From NCBI RefSeq assembly GCF_029227915.1, contig NC_079876.1, positions 808,001 through 872,000 of the forward strand: DNA of 64,000 bases. Direction: 5' to 3'. Positions 14,851-29,499 of the stretch are shown here, piece after piece. This DNA is from Hydractinia symbiolongicarpus. Taxonomy: Eukaryota > Cnidaria > Hydrozoa > Anthoathecata > Hydractiniidae. The position numbers and the translations under genes were made by a program. Under the pieces are notes generated by a model. The model saw nothing but the letters and a program-made list of their open reading frames with translations, was not told the DNA's origin and ran no database searches. How positions within the stretch are numbered: the stretch's first letter is position 1; each line of letters begins with the position of its first letter.

Positions 14851-16624
14851 TTTTTTAAATTATTATTTCACCACTAAAGCCCATGAGACTTGTAGTTTTT
14901 AAAATTGTTTTCATTTTTGATGAGACCTGAATAAAAGATGTTTAATCGCCGGCAAACGAAAACCCGCGATTTCCCGTAAATCCCGGACTCGGCCCGTATA
15001 GTCAAAAGTATACAAAGAAAGTACCCAGGGAGTAAACTCATTTCCCAAACGATTTTTTAAATTATTATTTCACCACTAAAGCCCATGAGACTTGTAGTTT
15101 TTAAAAATGTTTTCATTTTTGCTGAGACGCTGAATAAAAGAAGTTTAATCGCCGGCAAACGAAAACCCGCGATTTCCCGTAAATCCCGGACTCGGCCCAT
15201 ATAGTTAAAAGTATCCAAGGAAAGTACCCAGTGAGTAAACTCATTTCCCGAACGAATTTTTAAATTATTTTTTCACCACTAAAACGCATGAGACTTGTAG
15301 TTTTCAGAAATGTTTTCATTTTTGATGAGACGCTGAATATAAGAAGTTTAATCGCCGGCAAACGAAAACCTGCGATTTCCCGTAAATCCCGGACTCGGCC
15401 CGTATAGTCAAAAGTATACAAGGAAAGTACCCAGTGAGTAAACTTATTTCCCGAACGAATTTTTAAATTATTTTTTCACCACTAAAACGCATGAGACTTG
15501 TAGTTTTTAAAAATGTTTTCATTTTTGATGAGACGCTGAATAAAAGACGTTTAATCGCCGGCAAACGAAAAACTGCGATTTCCCGTAAATCCCGGACTCG
15601 CCCGTATAGTCAAAAGTATACAAAGAAAGTACCCAGGTTGTAAACGCATTTCCCGAACGATTTTTTAAATTATTTTTTCACCACTAAAACGCATGAGACT
15701 TGTAGTTTTCAAAAATGTTTTCATTTTTGATGAGACGCTGAATAAAAGATGTTTAATCGCCGGCAAACGAAAACCTGCGATTTCCCGTAAATCCCGGACT
15801 CGGCCCGTATACTCAAAAGTATACAAAGAAAGTACCCAGGGAGTAAACTCATTTCCCAAACGATTTTTTAAATTAATATTTCACCACTAAAGCCCATAAG
15901 ACTTGTAGTTTCTAAAAATGTTTTCATTTTTGATGAGACGCTGAATAAAAGATGTTTAATCGCCTGCAAACGAAAACCCGCGATTTTCCGTAAATCCCGG
16001 ACTCGGCCCGTATAGTTAAAAGTATACAAGGAAAGTACCCAGTGAGTAAACTCATTTCCCGAAAGAATTTTTAAATTATTTTTTCACCACTAAAACGCAT
16101 GAGACTTGTAGTTTTCAGAAATGTTTTCATTTTTGATGAGACGCTGAATAAAAGAAATTTAATCGCCGGCAAACGAAAACCCGCCATTTCCCGTAAACCC
16201 CGGACTCGGCCCGCATAGTCAAAAGTATACAAAGAAAGTACCCAGGGAGTAAACTCATTTCCCAAACGATTTTTTAAATTATTATTTCACCACTAAAGCC
16301 CATGAGACTTGTAGTTTTTAAAAATGTTTTCATTTTTAATGAGACGCTGAATAAAAGAAGTTTAATCGCCGGCAAACGAAAACCTGCGATTTCCCGTAAA
16401 TCCTGGACTCGGCCCGGATAGTCAAAAGTGTACAAAGAAAGTACCCAGGGAGTAAACTCATTTCCCGAACGAATTTTTAAATTATTTTTTCACCACTAAA
16501 ACGCATGAGACTTGTAGTTTTCAGTAATGTTTTTATTTTTGATGAGACGCTGAATATAAGAAGTTTAATCGCCGGCAAACGAAAACCTGCGATTTCCCGT
16601 AAATCCCGGACTCGGCCCGTATAG

Positions 16625-19464
16625 TCAAAAGTATACAAGGAAAGTACCCAGTGAGTAAACTTATTTCCCGACCGAATTTTTAAATTATTTTTTCACCACT
16701 AAAACGCATGAGACTTGTAGTTTTTAAAAATGTTTTCATTTTTGATGAGACGCTGAATAAAAGAAGTTTAATCGCCGGCAAACGAAAACCTGCGACTTCC
16801 CGTAAATCCCGGACTCGGCCCGTATAGTCAAAAGTATACAAAGAAAGTACCCAGGCTGTAAACGCATTTCCCGAACGATTTTTTAAATTATTTTTTCACC
16901 ACTAAAACGCATGAGACTTGTAGTTTTTAAAAATGTTTTCATTTTTGATGAGACGCTGAATAAAAGATGTTTAATCGCCTGCAAACGAAAACCCGCGATT
17001 TTCCGTAAATCCCGGACTCGGCCCGTATAGTTAAAAGTGTACAAAGAAAGTACCCAGGGAGTAAACTCATTTCCCAAACGATTTTTTAAATTATTATTTC
17101 ACCACTAAAGCCCATAAGACTTGTAGTTTTTAAAAATGTTTTCATTTTTGATGAGACGCTGAATAAAAGATGTTTAATCGCCTGCAAACGAAAACCCGCG
17201 ATTTTCCGTAAATCCCGGACTCGGCCCGTATAGTTAAAAGTATACAAGGAAAGTACCCAGTGAGTGAACTCATTTCCCGAACGAATTTTTAAATTATTTT
17301 TTCACCACTAAAACGCATGAGACTTGTAGTTTTCAGAAATTTTTTCATTTTTGATGAGACGCTGAATAAAAGAAATTTAATCGCCGGCAAACGAAAACCC
17401 GCCATTTCCCGTAAACCCCGGACTCGGCCCGCATAGTCAAAAGTATACAAAGAAAGTACCCAGGGAGTAAACTCATTTCCCGAACGATTTTTTAAATTAT
17501 TTTTTCACCACTAAAACGCATGAGACTTGTAGTTTTCAAAAATGGTTTCATTTTTGATGAGACGCTGAATAAAAGAAGTTTAATCGCCGGCAAACGAAAA
17601 ACTGCGATTTCCTGTAAATCCCGGACTCGGCCCGTATAGTCAAATATATACAAAGAAAGTACCCAGGGTGTAAACGCATTTCCCGAACGATTTTTTAAAT
17701 TATATTTTCACCACTAAAACGCATGAGACTTGTAGTTTTCAAAAATGTTTTCATTTTTGATGAGACGCTGAATAAAAGAAGTTTAATCGCCGGCAAACGA
17801 AAACCTGCGATTTCCCGTAAATCCTGGACTCCGCCCGTATAGTCAAAAGTATACAAAGAAAGTACCCAGGGAGTAAACTCATCTCCTAAACGATTTTTTA
17901 AATTATTATTTCACCACTAAAGCCCATGAGACTTGTAGTTTTTAAAATTGTTTTCATTTTTGATGAAACCTGAATAAAAGATGTTTAATCGCCGGCAAAC
18001 GAAAACCCGCGATTTCCCGTAAATCCCGGACTCGGCCCGTATAGTCAAAAGTATACAAGGAAAGTACCCAGTGAGTAAACTTATTTCCCGAACGAATTTT
18101 TAAATTATTTTTTCACCACTAAAACGCATGAGACTTGTAGTTTTTAAAAATGTTTTCATTTTTGATGAGACGCTGAATAAAAGAAGTTTAATCGCCGGCA
18201 AACGAAAACCTGCGACTTCCCGTAAATCCCAGACTCGGCCCGTATAGTCAAAAGTATACAAAGAAAGTACCCAGGCTGTAAACGCATTTCCCGAACGATT
18301 TTTTAAATTATTTTTTCACCACTAAAACGCATGAGACTTGTAGTTTTTAAAAATGTTTTCATTTTTGATGAGACGCTGAATAAAAGATGTTTAATCGCCT
18401 GCAAACGAAAACCCGCGATTTTCCGTAAATCCCGGACTCGGCCCGTATAGTTAAAAGTGTACAAAGAAAGTACCCAGGGAGTAAACTCATTTCCCAAACG
18501 ATTTTTTAAATTATTATTTCACCACTAAAGCCCATAAGACTTGTAGTTTTTAAAAATGTTTTCATTTTTGATGAGACGCTGAATAAAAGATGTTTAATCG
18601 CCTGCAAACGAAAACCCGCGATTTTCCGTAAATCCCGGACTCGGCCCGTATAGTTAAAAGTATACAAGGAAAGTACCCAGTGAGTAAACTCATTTCCCGA
18701 ACGAATTTTTAAATTATTTTTTCACCACTAAAACGCATGAGACTTGTAGTTTTCAGAAATTTTTTCATTTTTGATGAGACGCTGAATAAAAGAAATTTAA
18801 TCGCCGGCAAACGAAAACCCGCCATTTCCCGTAAACCCCGGACTCGGCCCGCATAGTCAAAAGTATACAAAGAAAGTACCCAGGGAGTAAACTCATTTCC
18901 CGAACGATTTTATAAATTATTTTTTCACCACTAAAACGCATGAGACTTGTAGTTTTCAAAAATGGTTTCATTTTTGATGAGACGCTGAATAAAAGAAGTT
19001 TAATCGCCGGCAAACGAAAAACTGCGATTTCCTGTAAATCCCGGACTCGGCCCGTATAGTCAAATATATACAAAGAAAGTACCCAGGGTGTAAACGCATT
19101 TCCCGAACGATTTTTTAAATTATTTTTTCACCACTAAAACGCATGAGACTTGTAGTTTTCAAAAATGTTTTCATTTTTGATGAGACGCTGAATAAAAGAA
19201 GTTTAATCGCCGGCAAACGAAAACCTGCGATTTCCCGTAAATCCTGGACTCCGCCCGTATAGTCAAAAGTATACAAAGAAAGTACCCAGGGAGTAAACTC
19301 ATCTCCTAAACGATTTTTTAAATTATTATTTCACCACTAAAGCCCATGAGACTTGTAGTTTTTAAAATTGTTTTCATTTTTGATGAAACCTGAATAAAAG
19401 ATGTTTAATCGCCGGCAAACGAAAACCCGCGATTTCCCGTAAATCCCGGACTCGGCCCGTATAG
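16625..19464. repeat. Satellite higher-order block, 7-mer (1420 bp)
   Basis: Two copies, about 16625-18044 and 18045-19464. The variant CCCAGGCTGTAAACGC lies at about 16850 and 18270. The copies diverge sharply on both sides. Confidence 0.75.
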
Positions 19465-19829
19465 TCAAAAGTATACAAAGAAAGTACCCAGGGAGTAAAC
19501 TCATTTCCCAAACGATTTTTTAAATTATTATTTCACCACTAAAGCCCATGAGACTTGTAGTTTTTAAAAATGTTTTCATTTTTGATGAGACGCTGAATAA
19601 AAGATGTTTAATCGCCGGCAAACGAAAACCCGCGATTTCCCGTAAATCCCGGACTCGGCCCATATAGTTAAAAGTATCCAAGGAAAGTACCCAGTGAGTA
19701 AACTCATTTCCCGAACGAATTTTTAAATTATTTTTTCACCACTAAAACGCATGAGACTTGTAGTTTTCAGAAATGTTTTCATTTTTGATGAGACGCTGAA
19801 TATAAGAAGTTTAATCGCCGGCAAACGAA

Positions 19830-22800
19830 AACCTGCGATTTCCCGTAAATTCCGGACTCGGCCGGTATAGTCAAAAGTATACAAGGAAAGTACCCAGTGA
19901 GTAAACTTATTTCCCGAACGAATTTTTGAATTATTTTTTCACCACTAAAACGCATGAGACTTGTAGTTTTTAAAAATGTTTTCATTTTTGATGAGACGCT
20001 GAATAAAAGAAGTTTAATCGCCGGCAAACGAAAAACTGCGATTTCCCGTAAATCCCGGACTCGGCCCGTATAGTCAAAAGTATACAAAGAAAGTACCCAG
20101 GGTGTAAACGCATTTCCCGAACGATTTTTTAAATTATTTTTTCATCACTAAAATGCATGAGACTTGTAGTTTTCAAAAATGTTTTCATTTTTGATGAGAC
20201 GCTGAATAAAAGAAGTTTAATCGCCGGCAAACGAAAACCTGCGATTTCCCGTAAATCCCAGACTCGGCCCGTATACTCAAAAGTAAACAAAGAAAGTACC
20301 CAGGGAGTAAACTCATTTCCCAAACGATTTTTTAAATTATTATTTCACCACTAAAGCCCATGAGGCTTGTAGTTTTTAAAAATGTTTTCATTTTTGATGA
20401 GACGCTTAATAAAAGATGTTTAATCGCCTGCAAACGAAAACCCACGATTTTCCGTAAATCCCGGACTCGGCCCGTATAGTTAAAAGTATACAAGGAAAGT
20501 ACCCAGGGACTAAACTCATCTCCCAAACGATTTTTTAAATTATTATTTCACCACTAAAGCCCATGAGACTTGTAGTTTTTAAAACTGTTTTCATTTTTGA
20601 TGAGACCTGAATAAAAGATGTTTAATCGCCGGCAAACGAAAACCCGCGATTTCTCGTAAATCCCGGACTCGGCCCGTATAGTCAAAAGTATACAAAGAAA
20701 GTACCCAGGGAGTAAACTCATTTCCCAAACGATTTTTTAAATTATTGTTTCACCACTAAAGCCCATGAGACTTGTAGTTTTTAAAAATGTTTTCATTTTT
20801 GCTGAGACGCTGAATAAAAGAAGTTTAATCGCCGGCAAACGAAAACCCGCGATTTCCCGTAAATCCCGGACTCGGCCCATATAGTTAAAAGTATCCAAGG
20901 AAAGTACCCAGTGAGTAAACTCATTTCCCGAACGAATTTTTAAATTATTTTTTCACCACTAAAACGCATGAGACTTGTAGTTTTCAGAAATGTTTTCATT
21001 TTTGATGAGACGCTGAATATAAGAAGTTTAATCGCCGGCAAACGAAAACCTGCGATTTCCCGTAAATCCCGGACTCGGCCCGTATAGTCAAAAGTATACA
21101 AGGAAAGTACCCAGTGAGTAAACTTATTTCCCGAACGATTTTTTAAATTATTTTTTCACCACTAAAACGCATGAGACTTGTAGTTTTTAAAAATGTTTTC
21201 ATTTTTGATGAGACGCTGAATAAAAGACGTTTAATCGCCGGCAAACGAAAAACTGCGATTTCCCGTAAATCCCGGACTCGCCCGTATAGTCAAAAGTATA
21301 CAAAGAAAGTACCCAGGGTGTAAACGCATTTCCCGAACGATTTTTTAAATTATTTTTTCACCACTAAAACGCATGAGACTTGTAGTTTTCAAAAATGTTT
21401 TCATTTTTGATGAGACGCTGAATAAAAGATGTTTAATCGCCGGCAAACGAAAACCTGCGATTTCTCGTAAATCCCGGACTCGGCCCGTATACTCAAAAGT
21501 ATACAAAGAAAGTACCCAGGGAGTAAACTCATTTCCCAAACGATTTTTTAAATTAATATTTCACCACTAAAGCCCATAAGACTTGTAGTTTCTAAAAATG
21601 TTTTCATTTTTGATGAGACGCTGAATAAAAGATGTTTAATCGCCTGCAAACGAAAACCCGCGATTTTCCGTAAATCCCGGACTCGGCCCGTATAGTTAAA
21701 AGTATACAAGGAAAGTACCCAGTGAGTAAACTCATTTCCCGAAAGAATTTTTAAATTATTTTTTCACCACTAAAACGCATGAGACTTGTAGTTTTCAGAA
21801 ATGTTTTCATTTTTGATGAGACGCTGAATAAAAGAAATTTAATCGCCGGCAAACAAAAACCCGCCATTTCCCGTAAACCCCGAACTCGGCCCGCATAGTC
21901 AAAAGTATACAAAGAAAGTACCCAGGGAGTAAACTTATTTCCCGAACGATTTTTTAAATTATTTTTTCACCACTAAAACGCATGAGACTTGTAGTTTTTA
22001 AAAATGTTTTCATTTTTGATGAGACGCTGAATAAAAGACGTTTAATCGCCGGCAAACGAAAAACTGCGATTTCCCGTAAATCCCGGACTCGCCCGTATAG
22101 TCAAAAGTATACAAAGAAAGTACCCAGGGTGTAAACGCATTTCCCGAACGATTTTTTAAATTATTTTTTCACCACTAAAACGCATGAGACTTGTAGTTTT
22201 CAAAAATGTTTTCATTTTTGATGAGACGCTGAATAAAAGATGTTTAATCGCCGGCAAACGAAAACCTGCGATTTCTCGTAAATCCCGGACTCGGCCCGTA
22301 TACTCAAAAGTATACAAAGAAAGTACCCAGGGAGTAAACTCATTTCCCAAACGATTTTTTAAATTAATATTTCACCACTAAAGCCCATAAGACTTGTAGT
22401 TTCTAAAAATGTTTTCATTTTTGATGAGACGCTGAATAAAAGATGTTTAATCGCCTGCAAACGAAAACCCGCGATTTTCCGTAAATCCCGGACTCGGCCC
22501 GTATAGTTAAAAGTATACAAGGAAAGTACCCAGTGAGTAAACTCATTTCCCGAAAGAATTTTTAAATTATTTTTTCACCACTAAAACGCATGAGACTTGT
22601 AGTTTTCAGAAATGTTTTCATTTTTGATGAGACGCTGAATAAAAGAAATTTAATCGCCGGCAAACAAAAACCCGCCATTTCCCGTAAACCCCGAACTCGG
22701 CCCGCATAGTCAAAAGTATACAAAGAAAGTACCCAGGGAGTAAACTCATTTCCCGAACGATTTTTTAAATTATTTTTTCACCACTAAAACGCATGAGACT

Positions 22801-25800
22801 TGTAGTTTTCAAAAATGGTTTCATTTTTGATGAGACGCTGAATAAAAGAAGTTTAATCGCCGGCAAACGAAAAACTGCGATTTCCTGTAAATCCCGGACT
22901 CGGCCCGTATAGTCAAAAGTATACAAAGAAAGTAACCAGGGTGTAAACGCATTTCCCGAACGATTTTTTAAATTTTTTTTTCACCACTAAAACGCATGAG
23001 ACTTGTAGTTTTCAAAAATGTTTTCATTTTTGATGAGACGCTGAATAAAAGAAGTTTAATCGCCGGCAAACGAAAACCTGCGATTTCCCGTAAATTCCGG
23101 ACTCGGCCGGTATAGTCAAAAGTATACAAGGAAAGTACCCAGTGAGTAAACTTATTTCCCGAACGAATTTTTGAATTATTTTTTCACCACTAAAACGCAT
23201 GAGACTTGTAGTTTTTAAAAATGTTTTCATTTTTGATGAGACGCTGAATAAAAGAAGTTTAATCGCCGGCAAACGAAAAACTGCGATTTCCCGTAAATCC
23301 CGGACTCGGCCCGTATAGTCAAAAGTATACAAAGAAAGTACCCAGGGTGTAAACGCATTTCCCGAACGATTTTTTAAATTATTTTTTCATCACTAAAATG
23401 CATGAGACTTGTAGTTTTCAAAAATGTTTTCATTTTTGATGAGACGCTGAATAAAAGAAGTTTAATCGCCGGCAAACGAAAACCTGCGATTTCCCGTAAA
23501 TCCCAGACTCGGCCCGTATACTCAAAAGTAAACAAAGAAAGTACCCAGGGAGTAAACTCATTTCCCAAACGATTTTTTAAATTATTATTTCACCACTAAA
23601 GCCCATGAGGCTTGTAGTTTTTAAAAATGTTTTCATTTTTGATGAGACGCTTAATAAAAGATGTTTAATCGCCTGCAAACGAAAACCCACGATTTTCCGT
23701 AAATCCCGGACTCGGCCCGTATAGTTAAAAGTATACAAGGAAAGTACCCAGGGACTAAACTCATCTCCCAAACGATTTTTTAAATTATTATTTCACCACT
23801 AAAGCCCATGAGACTTGTAGTTTTTAAAACTGTTTTCATTTTTGATGAGACCTGAATAAAAGATGTTTAATCGCCGGCAAACGAAAACCCGCGATTTCCC
23901 GTAAATCCCGGACTCGGCCCGTATAGTCAAAAGTATACAAAGAAAGTACCCAGGGAGTAAACTCATTTCCCAAACGATTTTTTAAATTATTGTTTCACCA
24001 CTAAAGCCCATGAGACTTGTAGTTTTTAAAAATGTTTTCATTTTTGCTGAGACGCTGAATAAAAGAAGTTTAATCGCCGGCAAACGAAAACCCGCGATTT
24101 CCCGTAAATCCCGGACTCGGCCCATATAGTTAAAAGTATCCAAGGAAAGTACCCAGTGAGTAAACTCATTTCCCGAACGAATTTTTAAATTATTTTTTCA
24201 CCACTAAAACGCATGAGACTTGTAGTTTTCAGAAATGTTTTCATTTTTGATGAGACGCTGAATATAAGAAGTTTAATCGCCGGCAAACGAAAACCTGCGA
24301 TTTCCCGTAAATCCCGGACTCGGCCCGTATAGTCAAAAGTATACAAGGAAAGTACCCAGTGAGTAAACTTATTTCCCGAACGATTTTTTAAATTATTTTT
24401 TCACCACTAAAACGCATGAGACTTGTAGTTTTTAAAAATGTTTTCATTTTTGATGAGACGCTGAATAAAAGACGTTTAATCGCCGGCAAACGAAAAACTG
24501 CGATTTCCCGTAAATCCCGGACTCGCCCGTATAGTCAAAAGTATACAAAGAAAGTACCCAGGGTGTAAACGCATTTCCCGAACGATTTTTTAAATTATTT
24601 TTTCACCACTAAAACGCATGAGACTTGTAGTTTTCAAAAATGTTTTCATTTTTGATGAGACGCTGAATAAAAGATGTTTAATCGCCGGCAAACGAAAACC
24701 TGCGATTTCTCGTAAATCCCGGACTCGGCCCGTATACTCAAAAGTATACAAAGAAAGTACCCAGGGAGTAAACTCATTTCCCAAACGATTTTTTAAATTA
24801 ATATTTCACCACTAAAGCCCATAAGACTTGTAGTTTCTAAAAATGTTTTCATTTTTGATGAGACGCTGAATAAAAGATGTTTAATCGCCTGCAAACGAAA
24901 ACCCGCGATTTTCCGTAAATCCCGGACTCGGCCCGTATAGTTAAAAGTATACAAGGAAAGTACCCAGTGAGTAAACTCATTTCCCGAAAGAATTTTTAAA
25001 TTATTTTTTCACCACTAAAACGCATGAGACTTGTAGTTTTCAGAAATGTTTTCATTTTTGATGAGACGCTGAATAAAAGAAATTTAATCGCCGGCAAACA
25101 AAAACCCGCCATTTCCCGTAAACCCCGAACTCGGCCCGCATAGTCAAAAGTATACAAAGAAAGTACCCAGGGAGTAAACTTATTTCCCGAACGATTTTTT
25201 AAATTATTTTTTCACCACTAAAACGCATGAGACTTGTAGTTTTTAAAAATGTTTTCATTTTTGATGAGACGCTGAATAAAAGACGTTTAATCGCCGGCAA
25301 ACGAAAAACTGCGATTTCCCGTAAATCCCGGACTCGCCCGTATAGTCAAAAGTATACAAAGAAAGTACCCAGGGTGTAAACGCATTTCCCGAACGATTTT
25401 TTAAATTATTTTTTCACCACTAAAACGCATGAGACTTGTAGTTTTCAAAAATGTTTTCATTTTTGATGAGACGCTGAATAAAAGATGTTTAATCGCCGGC
25501 AAACGAAAACCTGCGATTTCTCGTAAATCCCGGACTCGGCCCGTATACTCAAAAGTATACAAAGAAAGTACCCAGGGAGTAAACTCATTTCCCAAACGAT
25601 TTTTTAAATTAATATTTCACCACTAAAGCCCATAAGACTTGTAGTTTCTAAAAATGTTTTCATTTTTGATGAGACGCTGAATAAAAGATGTTTAATCGCC
25701 TGCAAACGAAAACCCGCGATTTTCCGTAAATCCCGGACTCGGCCCGTATAGTTAAAAGTATACAAGGAAAGTACCCAGTGAGTAAACTCATTTCCCGAAA

Positions 25801-26320
25801 GAATTTTTAAATTATTTTTTCACCACTAAAACGCATGAGACTTGTAGTTTTCAGAAATGTTTTCATTTTTGATGAGACGCTGAATAAAAGAAATTTAATC
25901 GCCGGCAAACAAAAACCCGCCATTTCCCGTAAACCCCGAACTCGGCCCGCATAGTCAAAAGTATACAAAGAAAGTACCCAGGGAGTAAACTCATTTCCCG
26001 AACGATTTTTTAAATTATTTTTTCACCACTAAAACGCATGAGACTTGTAGTTTTCAAAAATGGTTTCATTTTTGATGAGACGCTGAATAAAAGAAGTTTA
26101 ATCGCCGGCAAACGAAAAACTGCGATTTCCTGTAAATCCCGGACTCGGCCCGTATAGTCAAAAGTATACAAAGAAAGTAACCAGGGTGTAAACGCATTTC
26201 CCGAACGATTTTTTAAATTTTTTTTTCACCACTAAAACGCATGAGACTTGTAGTTTTCAAAAATGTTTTCATTTTTGATGAGACGCTGAATAAAAGAAGT
26301 TTAATCGCCGGCAAACGAAA
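19830..26320. repeat. Satellite higher-order block, 16-mer (3245 bp)
   Basis: Two copies 3245 bp apart. Markers are AAAGTAAACAAAG at about 20281 and 23526, and AAATTCCGGACTC at about 19846 and 23091. Each copy contains a nested 4-monomer (811 bp) duplication, at about 21345/22156 and 24590/25401, so the nested duplication came before amplification of the 16-mer. Confidence 0.8.
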
Positions 26321-29300
26321 ACCTGCGATTTCCCGTAAATCCTGGACTCGGCCCGTATAGTCAAAAGTATACAAAAAAAGTACCCAGGGAGTAAACTCAT
26401 TTCCCGAACGAATTTATAAATTATTTTTTCACCACTAAAACGCATGAGACTTGTAGTTTTTAAAAATGTTTTCATTTTTGATGAGACGCTGAATAAAAGA
26501 AGTTTAATCGCCGGCAAACGAAAACCTGCGATTTCCCGTAAATCCCGGACTCGGCCGGTATAGTCAAAAGTATACAAGGAAAGTACCCAGTGAGTAAACT
26601 CATTTCCCGAACGAATTTTTAAATTATTTTTTCACCACTAAAACGCATGAGACTTGTAGTTTTTAAAAATGTTTTCATTTTTGATGAGACGCTGAATAAA
26701 AGAAGTTTAATCGCCGGCAAACGAAAACCTGCGACTTCCCGTAAATCCCGGACTCGGCCCGTATAGTCAAAAGTATACAAAGAAAGTACCCAGGCTGTAA
26801 ACGCATTTCCCGAACGATTTTTTAAATTATTTTTTCACCACTAAAACGCATGAGACTTGTAGTTTTTAAAAATGTTTTCATTTTTGATGAGACGCTGAAT
26901 AAAAGATGTTTAATCGCCTGCAAACGAAAACCCGCGATTTTCCGTAAATCCCGGACTCGGCCCGTATAGTTAAAAGTGTACAAAGAAAGTACTCAGGGAG
27001 TAAACTCATTTCCCAAACGATTTTCTAAATTATTATTTCACCACTAAAGCCCATAAGACTTGTAGTTTTTAAAAATGTTTTCATTTTTGATGAGACGCTG
27101 AATAAAAGATGTTTAATCGTCTGCAAACGAAAACCCGCGATTTTCCGTAAATCCCGGACTCGGCCCGTATAGTTAAAAGTATACAAGGAAAGTACCCAGT
27201 GAGTAAACTCATTTCCCGAACGAATTTTTAAATTATTTTTTCACCACTAAAACGCATGAGACTTGTAGTTTTCAGAAATTTTTTCATTTTTGATGAGACG
27301 CTGAATAAAAGAAGTTTAATCGCCGGCAAACGAAAACCCGCCATTTCCCGTAAACCCCGGATTTGGCCCGCATAGTCAAAAGTATACAAAGAAAGTACCC
27401 AGGGAGTAAACTCATTTCCCGAACGATTTTTTAAATTATTTTTTCACCACTAAAACGCATGAGACTTGTAGTTTTCAAAAATGGTTTCATTTTTGATGAG
27501 ACGCTGAATAAAAGAAGTTTAATCGCCGGCAAACGAAAAACTGCGATTTCCTGTAAATCCCGGACTCGGCCCGTATAGTCAAATATATCCAAAGAAAGTA
27601 CCCAGGGTGTAAACGCATTTCCCGAACGATTTTTTAAATTATTTTTTCACCACTAAAACGCATGAGACTTGTAGTTTTCAAAAATGTTTTCATTTTTGAT
27701 GAGACGCTGAATAAAAGAAGTTTAATCGCCGGCAAACGAAAACCTGCGATTTCCCGTAAATCCCGGACTCGGCCCGTATACTCAAAAGTATACAAAAAAA
27801 GTACCCAAGGAGTAAACTCAATTCCCAAACGATTTTTTAAATTATTATTTCACCACTAAAGCCCATGAGACTTGTAGTTTCTAAAAATGTTTTCATTTTT
27901 GATGAGACGCCGAATAAAAGATGTTTAATCGCCGGCAAACGAAAACCCGCGATTTCCCGTAAATCCCGGACTCGGCCGGTATAGTCAAAAGTATACAAGG
28001 AAAGTACCCAGTGAGTAAACTCATTTCCCGAACGAATTTTTAAATTATTTTTTCACCACTAAAACGCATAAGACTTGTAGTTTTCAAAAATGTTTTCATT
28101 TTTGATGAGACGCTGAATAAAAGGAGTTTAATCGCCGGCAAACGAAAACCCGCGATTTCCCGTAAATCCCGGACTCGGCCGGTATAGTCAAAAGTATACA
28201 AGGAAAGTACCCAGTGAGTAAACTCATTTCCCGAACGAATTTTTAAATTATTTTTTCACCACTAAAACGCATAAGACTTGTAGTTTTCAAAAATGTTTTC
28301 ATTTTTGATGAGACGCTGAATAAAAGGAGTTTAATCGCCGGCAAACGAAAACCTGCGATTTCCCGTAAATCCCGGACCCGTCCGTATAGTCAAAAGTATA
28401 TAAAGAAAGTACCCAGGGAGTAAACTCATTTCCCAAACGATTTTTTAAATTATTATTTCACCACTAAAGCCCATGAGACTTGTAGTTTTTAAAAATGTTT
28501 TATTTTTATTGAGACGCTGAATAAAAGAAGTTTAATCGCCGGCAAACGAAAACCTGCGATTTCCCGTAAATCCTGGACTCGGCCCGTATAGTCAAAAGTA
28601 TACAAAGAAAGTACCCAGGGAGTAAACTCATTTCCCGAACGAATTTTTAAATTATTTTTTCACCACTAAAACGCATGAGACTTGTAGTTTTCAAAAATGT
28701 TTTCATTATTGATGAGACGCTGAATAAAAGAAGTTTAATCGCCGGCAAACGAAAACCTGCGATTTCCCGTAAATCCCGGACTCGGCCCGTATACTCAAAA
28801 GTATACAAAAAAAGTACCCAGGGAGTAAACTCATTTCGCAAACGATTTTTTAAATTATTATTTCACCACTAAAGCCCATGAGACTTGTAGTTTTTAAAAA
28901 TGTTTTCATTTTTGATGAGACGCCGAATAAAAGATGTTTAATCGCCGGCAAACGAAAACCCGCGATTTCCCGTAAATCCCGGACTCGGCCGGTATAGTCA
29001 AAAGTATACAAGGAAAGTACCCAGTGAGTAAACTCATTTCCCGAACGAATTTTTAAATTATTTTTTCACCACTAAAACGCATAAGACTTGTAGTTTTCAA
29101 AAATGTTTTCATTTTTGATGAGACGCTGAATAAAAGGAGTTTAATCGCCGGCAAACGAAAACCTGCGATTTCCCGTAAATCTCGGACCCGTCCGTATAGT
29201 CAAAAGTATACAAAGAAAGTACCCAGGGAGTAAACTCATTTCCCAAACGATTTTTTAAATTATTATTTCACCACTAAAGCCCATGAGACTTGTAGTTTTT

Positions 29301-29499
29301 AAAAATGTTTTATTTTTAAGGAGACGCTGAATAAAAGAAGTTTAATCGCCGGCAAACGAAAACCTGCGATTTCCCGTAAATCCTGGACTCGGCCCGTATA
29401 GTCAAAAGTATACAAAGAAAGTACCCAGGGAGTAAACTCATTTCCCGAACGAATTTTTAAATTATTTTTTCACCACTAAAACGCATGAGACTTGTAGTT

